This document shows positions 6,780-12,475 of a DNA stretch of 31,481 nt, piece by piece (within the stretch, counting starts at the first letter, position 1; each line of letters starts with the position of its first letter). This DNA comes from a virus. Location of the stretch: positions 1-31,481 of the IMG/VR virus record IMGVR_UViG_3300032285_001741. One strand, 5' to 3'. The notes under the pieces were generated by a model. The model was not told where the DNA came from and did not search any database. It saw nothing but the letters and a program-made list of their open reading frames with translations. The position numbers and the translations under genes were made by a program.

Positions 6780-8024
6780 ATGAATCGTGCTCATCGACGC
6801 GCCACCGGCGCAACCAGCACCAAGAATGGACCCGCCAAAAAGTCGGCGACGAGTCCGCTCCGAATCACCTGGTGCAGCAACAGCCCGCTCGTCGCCACCG
6901 GCTACGGAACGCAGACGGCACAAGTTACGCGCCGCATGCACAACGCTGGCCACGAAGTCGCCGTAGCGTGCAACTACGGCCTTGAGGGCTCTTCGATGAA
7001 TTGGGAAGGGATACACGTATATCCGCGTGGCCTTGCCAACTACAGCGAAGACGTGATGGTCGCGTATTCGATGCATTGGGCGTCACAGAATCCGGCGGCG
7101 AAGAGCGTGCTGTTCACGTTGTATGACGTGTGGGTCTACAACCAGAATCCGAGTCTCAAGACGATCCCGCGGATTTACAGTTGGGTTCCCGTAGATCATC
7201 AGCCCGCACCACCACAAGTGCTGGAGTGGTGCAAGCGCGACAACGTCACGCCAATCGCGATGAGCAAGTTCGGCAAGGACATGCTTGAGCTGGACGGTGT
7301 CAAGTGCGAGTACATTCCGCACGCGATCGAGCCCGTCTTCAAGCCGACGCTCACGATTGATGGGCCGATGGGTCGTCAGACGCCGCGCGAGCTGCTCGGC
7401 ATTCCCAACGACGCGTTCGTCGTGATGATGAACAGCGCGAACAAGGGCGTCACGCCGTGTCGGAAGGCATTCGGCCAGGCAATCCTCGCATTCAGCATCT
7501 TCGCGCTTGAGCATCCCGACGCGATCCTCTACCTGCACACCGAGGACACGGGCGCGATGAGTGGCATCAACCTGCGAGAGCTGCTCAAGGCCGCGAGTGT
7601 CAAGCCGGAGCAGGTTCGTTTTGTGGATCAGTTCGCGTATCGGTTGGGCATTCCGCAGGAGACGCTGGCCGCGTTCTACACGATGAGCGACGTATTGCTT
7701 GCGCCGAGCATGGGCGAGGGCTTCGGCATCCCGGTCATTGAGGCGCAGGCTTGCGGGTTGCCGGTGATCGTCAGTGACTTCTCGGCGCAGCCCGAGCTTG
7801 TGGGCGATGGTTGGACGGTCGCGGGCCAGCCCGAATGGGACGCGATGCAGACCTCGTGGTTCTTCACGCCACACGTTGGCGCCATCGTTGACGCGCTGAA
7901 CAAGGCGTACCAGGCTGAGCGCGGACCGAGCGACAAAGCGATTGAGTTTGCCGCTGACTACGCGGCCGACAAGGTTTTTGCTGAGTCGTGGAAGCCGCTG
8001 CTGGAGAAGGCGGCGAACGAGTGA
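6780..8024 (+). CDS. Glycosyltransferase, GT4-like (GT-B fold)
   Basis: A 414-residue retaining-type glycosyltransferase. The N-terminal Rossmann domain has VATGYGTQTAQVTRRMHNAG, where the glycine loop contacts the acceptor and nucleotide sugar. The C-terminal donor domain has DVLLAPSMGEGFGIPVIEAQ with the E-x7-E pair E313/E321. The first 25 residues (MNRAHRRATG...) are basic and Thr/Lys-rich and look like an added tail. A good GGAGA lies before the ATG. It heads a four-gene cassette placed between capsid and connector genes, so virion proteins are the likely acceptors; the sugar is unknown. DNA or host glycan modification is an alternative. Confidence 0.88.
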   Translation: MNRAHRRATGATSTKNGPAKKSATSPLRITWCSNSPLVATGYGTQTAQVTRRMHNAGHEVAVACNYGLEGSSMNWEGIHVYPRGLANYSEDVMVAYSMHWASQNPAAKSVLFTLYDVWVYNQNPSLKTIPRIYSWVPVDHQPAPPQVLEWCKRDNVTPIAMSKFGKDMLELDGVKCEYIPHAIEPVFKPTLTIDGPMGRQTPRELLGIPNDAFVVMMNSANKGVTPCRKAFGQAILAFSIFALEHPDAILYLHTEDTGAMSGINLRELLKAASVKPEQVRFVDQFAYRLGIPQETLAAFYTMSDVLLAPSMGEGFGIPVIEAQACGLPVIVSDFSAQPELVGDGWTVAGQPEWDAMQTSWFFTPHVGAIVDALNKAYQAERGPSDKAIEFAADYAADKVFAESWKPLLEKAANE

Positions 8025-8683
8025 TTACGACCGTCGTCATGCCGGTGCTCAACGGGTACGACTTGCTCAAGCGCAGCATTGGATCGCTGCCGGATTCGGT
8101 GCGGAACGTGCTGATTATCGACAATGGTGATTGCCTGAGCCGGTGGGATTTGGACGAGCTCTCGCACCCCGGCCTGCGTCTTCTCAGCATGCCGTCGAAT
8201 CTGGGCGTGCCGCAGTCGTGGAACCTCGGCATCAAGCTCTATCCGCACGAGCCCGGCTGGCTCTTGATGAATCACGACGCGTGGTTCGGTGAGGGAGCGT
8301 GGGAGCGATTCTCAGCGGACGTGGGGGAGGATCGCATCACGCTCGCCGGTAGCCCGCCGTGGTGCTGCGCGTGGATCGGTCGCGGCGTCGTCGATCGCGT
8401 CGGATTGTTCTGCGAAGCGTTCTACCCCGCCTACATGGAAGACGTGGACTACGAGCGTCGCGCTCGAGCACTCGGCATTCCCGTCGAGACGAGCACGGCC
8501 ACGGTCGGGCACGACAACTCCAGCACGATCCGCTCAGACGAGCGCCTGCTGCGCCGAAACGACGCATCGCACGCGCGTAACGCGGCCATTTACGACAATC
8601 GATGGCACGGCCTGCACGACCACGAAGTACCCGCGCAGCTCGATTGGAGCCTGTATCAGCGGACGGTGAACCGGTGGGACTAG
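8021..8683 (+). CDS. Glycosyltransferase, GT2-like (GT-A fold)
   Basis: A 220-residue protein with the GT-A fold of family 2, similar to rhamnosyltransferase-like enzymes. ITTVVMPVLNGYDLLKRSI opens the nucleotide-binding half. The DxD-position motif reads NHD at residues 84-86, and the acceptor/base motif YMEDVDYERRARALG (E140, D141, D143) is well conserved. The GTG at 8021 is chosen because it overlaps the preceding stop as GTGA and the homology starts there. Coupled translation with the GT4 gene suggests successive sugar additions on the same glycan. Confidence 0.85.
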   Translation: MITTVVMPVLNGYDLLKRSIGSLPDSVRNVLIIDNGDCLSRWDLDELSHPGLRLLSMPSNLGVPQSWNLGIKLYPHEPGWLLMNHDAWFGEGAWERFSADVGEDRITLAGSPPWCCAWIGRGVVDRVGLFCEAFYPAYMEDVDYERRARALGIPVETSTATVGHDNSSTIRSDERLLRRNDASHARNAAIYDNRWHGLHDHEVPAQLDWSLYQRTVNRWD

Positions 8684-9261
8684 ACCTCACGCATCCGCGC
8701 AGCACCGAGCTGGGACCTGCGGCGCCCGTTCCGATTCTGCAGCGCGAGTGGGAGTTCGACACGCTGCTGCATATCTACGCGGATAAGAAGCCGAAGCGTG
8801 TTCTTGAGATTGGCACGTATCACGGCGGCACGCTCTTTCACTGGTTATCGACGCATGCGCCAGAAACGGTCGTCGCGGTCGACTCGTATCAGACCGGCGT
8901 CGACAATCGGCACCTCTTTCACGAGTGGGCAACCGAGCACGACTCCAAACTCGTGATCGTTCAGGGCGATTCGATGCATCCCGACACGGTCGCGGCCGTT
9001 GCCGAGCACGCGCCGTTTGATTGGGTTTGGATTGACGCGGGTCATTTTGAGCACGAAGCACAAGCCGATTGGGACAATTACGGCAGTCTCTGCGCGCCTG
9101 GCGGGATCGTCTGCCTGCACGACATTCTCACGCACCCGTCGCATCCAGCGATCGAGGTTGAGCCCGTCTGGCGACGCATCCAATCCTCGGGGTACTTGAC
9201 GCGCGAGCTCGTCGCCGACCCGCACGCGGAGTGGGGCGGTATCGGAGTCGTCTACCTGTGA
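8674..9261 (+). CDS. SAM-dependent methyltransferase, class I (Methyltransf_24 / CmcI-like)
   Basis: A 195-residue Rossmann methyltransferase. VLEIGTYHGGTLFHW (residues 43-57) is the SAM-binding motif I, AVDSYQ (D70) is motif II, and WIDAGHFEHEAQADWDNYGS followed by LCAPGGIVCLHDIL is the signature region of cephalosporin-hydroxylase-like or sugar O-methyltransferases. The start GTG 8674 overlaps the GT2 stop by 10 bases; upstream codons in this frame are Arg/Pro-rich and unlike the family. In this cassette it plausibly methylates a sugar added by the neighbouring transferases, which would cap the glycan. The substrate is inferred from context only. Confidence 0.82.
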   Translation: MGLDLTHPRSTELGPAAPVPILQREWEFDTLLHIYADKKPKRVLEIGTYHGGTLFHWLSTHAPETVVAVDSYQTGVDNRHLFHEWATEHDSKLVIVQGDSMHPDTVAAVAEHAPFDWVWIDAGHFEHEAQADWDNYGSLCAPGGIVCLHDILTHPSHPAIEVEPVWRRIQSSGYLTRELVADPHAEWGGIGVVYL

Positions 9262-9770
9262 AGCTCCATGTCGTCACAGCGGTCACGCGACCCGCAAACC
9301 TCGGCAAGATTGCTGACTCGCTTGCAGCTGCGTGCTGCACGGCACGCATCGATCTCGTCTGGCATTGGCGGTTCGATTGGCAGCGCGAGCACGTCGGCGG
9401 TCAGAAACTCAAAAACGACGCGCTCGACACGATCGATGATGGCTGGGTGTGGATGCTCGACGACGACACGATCGCGCACTCCGAGATCCTGCAAGCGTGG
9501 GCGCAGCACGCGCGTCACGAGGGCGTGACTGCGGTTGTTTTCGGTCAGTCTCGAGCTGATGGTCGGATCCTCGTCGCTGATCGTGACAATGCGCGGCGCG
9601 GCTCAATCGACATCGGCCAGGCATTCCTGCGTCGCGACATGATCGGCGAGCACCGCCTGCCTGAGCACTATGACGGCGACGGCATGTTCCTCGAGGCTGT
9701 ATTGCCGAATTGCGAGACGATTTACGACAATCGACTGTTGTCGTTTCATAATCGCCTTGAAGCGGCGTAG
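9258..9770 (+). CDS. Short GT-A-like glycosyltransferase
   Basis: A 170-residue protein, last of the cassette. GWVWMLDDDTIAH carries a DDD triplet (68-70) typical of the metal/nucleotide-sugar site of GT-A enzymes, and a second acidic motif DGDGMFLE (139-146) could be the catalytic or acceptor region. WHWRFDWQ and the C-terminal YDNRLLSFHNRLE resemble the ends of small phage transferases. It is about half the size of typical GT2 enzymes, so it may be a minimal transferase or may act as a partner. Its GTG overlaps the methyltransferase stop (GTGA). Glycosyltransferase-like is well supported; activity is not proven. Confidence 0.72.
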   Translation: MKLHVVTAVTRPANLGKIADSLAAACCTARIDLVWHWRFDWQREHVGGQKLKNDALDTIDDGWVWMLDDDTIAHSEILQAWAQHARHEGVTAVVFGQSRADGRILVADRDNARRGSIDIGQAFLRRDMIGEHRLPEHYDGDGMFLEAVLPNCETIYDNRLLSFHNRLEAA

Positions 9771-9773
9771 AGT

Positions 9774-9800
9774 TTTGGTACTAGACCCGATTGGTAGAAT
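9774..9800 (+). promoter_or_regulatory. Promoter for connector gene, likely leaderless
   Basis: TTTGGTAC (9774-9781) and, 13 bases later, TTGGTAGAAT whose TAGAAT (9795-9800) is the -10-like box. The GTG of the connector gene starts only 6 bases downstream, so the transcript would begin at or near the start codon. No Shine-Dalgarno sequence is present. Confidence 0.55.
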
Positions 9801-9806
9801 CTCAGC

Positions 9807-10442
9807 GTGGCTATTACTAACGGCTATTGCACGCTTGCGCAGGTCAAGGCCGCGCTTCGCATCACCGACACCGTTGACGACGCGCTGCTCGAGGGCAGCG
9901 TTGAGTCTGCGTCGCGGCTGATCGATGGGTATTGCAATCGCAGCTTTTACAGCCAAGGTTCGGCTGTGCGCGTCTACACGTCTCGTGATCCGTACTTCTG
10001 TATGGTGGACGACTTTTCCACGATCTACTCGTTGAAGACGAGCGTGCTTTCGCCTGGCACGTTTGAGATCACGTGGAACCTTGCAAGCGGCACGGCGACG
10101 CCAGTTGATGTCCAGCTCGAGCCGCTCAACGGTGTGATCGAAGGATCGGCCTGGTCGTACGATCGGCTCCGCGCTGTCGGCCGCTACTTCTTCCCGACCC
10201 TCACCACGAACTATGGTCAGCAGGCGCTCGTGCAGCTGACGGCGAACTTCGGATGGAGCGCGGTGCCGAAGGTCGTCGAGCAGGCCACGATCATCCAGGC
10301 ATCCCGCTTGTACAAGCGTCTCGACTCGCCGCTTGGCGTCGCGGGTTTTGGCGATATGGGCGTGATGCGCGTCTCGCGCGCGATCGATCCTGACGTGGCG
10401 ATGCTGGTCGATCCGTATCGCAAGATGGTCGCGCTCGTCTGA
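9807..10442 (+). CDS. Head-tail connector (adaptor) protein, HK97 gp6-like
   Basis: A 211-residue protein expected to form the ring below the portal. The N-terminal helices (YCTLAQVKAALRITDTVDDA, then LLEGSVESASRLIDGYCNRSF) are the classic gp6-like adaptor signature. A beta-rich insertion follows, and then VPKVVEQATIIQASRLYKRLDSPLG, the long C-terminal helix found in the family. The GTG at 9807 follows a -10-like box by 6 bases, pointing to leaderless translation. The stop overlaps the next ATG by one base. The location after a sugar-modification cassette rather than directly after capsid is unusual. Confidence 0.85.
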   Translation: MAITNGYCTLAQVKAALRITDTVDDALLEGSVESASRLIDGYCNRSFYSQGSAVRVYTSRDPYFCMVDDFSTIYSLKTSVLSPGTFEITWNLASGTATPVDVQLEPLNGVIEGSAWSYDRLRAVGRYFFPTLTTNYGQQALVQLTANFGWSAVPKVVEQATIIQASRLYKRLDSPLGVAGFGDMGVMRVSRAIDPDVAMLVDPYRKMVALV

Positions 10443-10837
10443 TGGCGGCTGCGATCAGCACCGTCAAAGCGGCGATCGGCACGGCCCTCGCCACCGTCAG
10501 CGGCCTTCGCACGTTCGATTACCAGCCCGATCAGGTAAACCCGCCGATGGCGTGGCCGATCCTTGACGAGGTCGATTATCACGACGCGATGGCGGGCAGC
10601 ATGGTGCAGAAGTACCGCATCGGCGTCATTGTCGGCCGACAGACGGATCGCGCAGCGCAGCGCACCCTTGACGCGTACCTCGCGCCTACGGGCATCCCCG
10701 CCGCGCTTGAGGCTGATCCGACATTAGGACACACCGTGCAGGCCAGCGTTTGCGACTCGGCCACGCATATCAGCTCCATCGACGCTGGCGACACGACGTA
10801 TTTGTACGTTGAGTTCCGCTTCACGGTTTACGCTTGA
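10442..10837 (+). CDS. Tail terminator-like / neck protein
   Basis: A 131-residue protein in the place usually taken by tail terminator or tail completion proteins, between connector and tail tube. Its alpha/beta pattern fits: an N-terminal helix (ISTVKAAIGTALATVSGL), a central IGVIVGRQTDRAAQRTLDAYL segment and a C-terminal strand DTTYLYVEFRFTVYA. Such proteins cap the growing tail and join it to the head. Identification rests on position, size and fold pattern; no catalytic motif exists to confirm it. Confidence 0.6.
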   Translation: MAAAISTVKAAIGTALATVSGLRTFDYQPDQVNPPMAWPILDEVDYHDAMAGSMVQKYRIGVIVGRQTDRAAQRTLDAYLAPTGIPAALEADPTLGHTVQASVCDSATHISSIDAGDTTYLYVEFRFTVYA

Positions 10838-10840
10838 CGC

Positions 10841-11074
10841 ATGGCAAAGTCGTATCTGATCACGGGCCCCTTGCACGTAGCCAATAGGAAGCCGGGCGAC
10901 ACGGTCACGAGCGACGAGCTTACCGACGCGACTCATCTTCTCGCGATTGGGTATATCGCACCGATCAAGGCTTCTGATACCAAAAAGGCCGAGTCCTCGG
11001 ATGCGGGTATTGTAGAATCTACGACAGATTCCGTTGTGGAATCCGAATCCGTTTCCTCTCAGGAGAAGCTCTAG
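10841..11074 (+). CDS. Small neck/tail-region protein of unknown function
   Basis: A 77-residue protein not recognised as a named family. The first 45 residues (YLITGPLHVANRKPGDTVTS then DELTDATHLLAIGYIAPI) look like a small folded domain. The last 30 are a Ser/Glu/Asp-rich, probably disordered tail ending SSQEKL. Genes of this size and place are common just before the tail tube gene in actinophages. Its 3' part contains a TTGTAGAATCT promoter-like element at 11010-11020 that probably serves the tail tube gene, so the low-complexity tail may partly reflect that dual use. Confidence 0.65.
   Translation: MAKSYLITGPLHVANRKPGDTVTSDELTDATHLLAIGYIAPIKASDTKKAESSDAGIVESTTDSVVESESVSSQEKL
11010..11020 (+). 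promoter_or_regulatory. Internal promoter-like element before tail tube gene
   Basis: TTGTAGAATCT, identical over 11 bases to the element at 16105-16115, lies inside the preceding gene and 56 bases before the tail tube ATG. It would give a leader of about 50 bases containing the AGGAGA Shine-Dalgarno site. No clear -35 is seen. Confidence 0.45.
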
Positions 11075-11076
11075 CA

Positions 11077-11481
11077 ATGGCGAAGATCGTCCTCACCAAC
11101 GCGAATGTCCAGCTCGCCGGTACGGACATCTCGTCGTACGTCAAGCAGGTCACGCTCACCACGTCCGTCAACGAGGTCGAGACGACCGCGTTCGGCAACA
11201 CCGCGAAGACGCGCGTTGCCGGCCTCCTTGACAACAAGATCCAGCTGGACATTCAGCAGGACTACTCGGCAGTTGAGGGCCTTGTCTATCCGCTGATCGG
11301 CGGCACGGCCGTCACGGTCATCGTCCGTCCGAACGGTACGGGCGCCGCGTCGACCGCGAACCCGCAGTACCAGGCGCAGGTGCTTGTCACCGAGTGGATG
11401 CCGGTCAACGGCGCCGTCGGTGATCTCGCGACAGCGAGCGTCTCGTGGCCGATCTCGGGCACGATCACTAAGACCCCGTAA
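11077..11481 (+). CDS. Major tail tube protein
   Basis: A 134-residue beta-rich protein. The opening AKIVLTNANVQLAGTDISSY plus VKQVTLTTSVNEVETTAFGN is the signature of short siphovirus tail tube proteins, in which the loop after the first strands and the TTAFG segment line the tube. GLVYPLIGGTAVTVIVRPNG and VSWPISGTITKT complete the beta sandwich. It has the strongest ribosome site in this block (AGGAGA, about 10 bases before ATG) and an internal promoter-like element upstream, as expected for an abundant structural protein. A short hairpin follows the stop. Confidence 0.85.
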   Translation: MAKIVLTNANVQLAGTDISSYVKQVTLTTSVNEVETTAFGNTAKTRVAGLLDNKIQLDIQQDYSAVEGLVYPLIGGTAVTVIVRPNGTGAASTANPQYQAQVLVTEWMPVNGAVGDLATASVSWPISGTITKTP

Positions 11482-11491
11482 GCCATCAGAT

Positions 11492-11507
11492 AACCGCTCT
11501 GGCGGTT
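11492..11507 (+). other. Short hairpin after tail tube gene
   Basis: AACCGC-TCTG-GCGGTT forms a perfect 6-bp stem with a tetraloop, 10 bases after the tail tube stop and just before the next SD (AGGAG). It may be a weak attenuator or processing site that lowers chaperone expression relative to tube protein. Confidence 0.4.
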
Positions 11508-11520
11508 TAGGAGATCTATC

Positions 11521-11823
11521 GTGCAGATCGACTTTGCAATCAAGGAAAAGGGCGCAGCCGCGCCGACGCTCGTCACGACCGAGATCGTCGACATGATCGC
11601 GTTCGAGCAGGAGTTCAACCTCTCGATCAGCACGCTCGGCGAGAACCCGCGGATGAGCTACCTGTCTTGGCTCGCCTGGCACGCCATGCACCGAACCGGC
11701 CGCACGCAGCTTCCATTCATGGAATGGGCCGCGACGCTCGAGGACATCACCGGCGAAGAGGCTGCTGATCCCGTCCCTTTGGAGAGCACTCCCAGCACTG
11801 GCTCATCGCCGGCCTCGCAGTAG
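11521..11823 (+). CDS. Tail assembly chaperone, upstream frame (gpG-like)
   Basis: A 100-residue protein in the position of lambda gpG, between tail tube and tape measure. It is helical (EIVDMIAFEQEFNLSISTLG, then MSYLSWLAWHAMHRTGRTQL) and ends in a Pro/Ser/Thr-rich tail that lies beyond the frameshift site. The slippery heptamer CCCTTTG at 11775-11781 lies 42 bases before the stop, so most ribosomes make this short form and some continue into the -1 frame. The GTG start has AGGAG upstream. These chaperones coat the tape measure protein while the tail tube polymerises. Confidence 0.82.
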   Translation: MQIDFAIKEKGAAAPTLVTTEIVDMIAFEQEFNLSISTLGENPRMSYLSWLAWHAMHRTGRTQLPFMEWAATLEDITGEEAADPVPLESTPSTGSSPASQ

Positions 11824-11927
11824 AAACCGGCATCGCTCCGAGCGTTCTGGCAGCCGAGTCTGAACGAATGCTCGTGACCATGCTTCGGTATATTTACTAC
11901 CGGAACGTGAAAGCAAATACGGAGTAG
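11521..11927 (+). CDS. Tail assembly chaperone fusion made by -1 frameshift (gpGT-like)
   Basis: After slipping on CCCTTTG the ribosome would read GGA GAG CAC and continue to the TAG at 11925, giving a fused protein of about 135 residues. The -1 frame encodes HWLIAGLAVETGIAPSVLAA and then a helix ending MLVTMLRYIYYRNVK, a typical T-domain with no start codon of its own near the junction. The heptamer fits X XXY YYZ with zero-frame codons CCT TTG. The T part interacts with tail tube subunits in lambda. The fused reading is inferred from the sequence; slippage rate is unknown. Confidence 0.85.
11775..11781 (+). other. Programmed -1 frameshift slippery site CCCTTTG
   Basis: The zero frame reads GTC CCT TTG GAG; slipping back one base gives CCC TTT GGA. 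This is the X XXY YYZ pattern with full re-pairing at both first and second codon positions. It lies exactly where the protein-like sequence changes frame between the two tail chaperone domains. Confidence 0.88.
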
Positions 11928-11929
11928 AA

Positions 11930-12475
11930 GTGGCAACGCATCAGGTTCGCGTCAAAGGGTTAGAGGCGACGATGCGTCAGCTAAAAGAGATTGAGCCCGA
12001 GCTGTACAAGAAGGCGGTTGCGAACATGCGCAACGACATCAAGCCGATCATCAGCGAAGCTCGCAATATGCTCCCTGGCGCGGCTCCTTTGACGCGGTGG
12101 ACGGTGCCGAAGGGCGGCGGCGTGATCGACAAGCGCAAGCGCGTTCGGACCAGCGGCGGTTTTCCCGTTTACAACGCGACGCAGGCAAAGCGCGGCGTCA
12201 AGGCCGTCGCCACGACAAAGCGCAAGAAGGGCTTCACGGGACGAATGGCGATCATCGGCGTTACCGAGATCGACGGTGCCGGCGTTGTCTTCAACAGCGC
12301 AGGCCACAAGACAAACGGCGTTTTCGTGCAGAACCTGACCGCGAAGTACGGCAAAGGTCAGCGTTTCATGTGGCCAGCGTTCTCGAAGCACAAGACTGAG
12401 GTGCGCGCGAGCGTGCAGCACAGCATTCGCGAAATGGAACTCGTGCTGAATGAGCGCCTGAGGGTGATGCCGTAA
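11930..12475 (+). CDS. HK97 gp10-like tail completion / neck protein
   Basis: A 181-residue basic protein. The opening HQVRVKGLEATMRQLKEIEP, then LYKKAVANMRNDIKPIISEA, and the closing FMWPAFSKHKTEVRASVQHS match the HK97 gp10-like pattern: an amphipathic helix, a basic beta segment, a PAF motif and a final helix. These proteins usually join head and tail or finish the tail. It starts with GTG two bases after the frameshifted chaperone stop. Family members usually lie before the tail tube gene, so its place between chaperone and tape measure is a local rearrangement. Confidence 0.7.
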   Translation: MATHQVRVKGLEATMRQLKEIEPELYKKAVANMRNDIKPIISEARNMLPGAAPLTRWTVPKGGGVIDKRKRVRTSGGFPVYNATQAKRGVKAVATTKRKKGFTGRMAIIGVTEIDGAGVVFNSAGHKTNGVFVQNLTAKYGKGQRFMWPAFSKHKTEVRASVQHSIREMELVLNERLRVMP

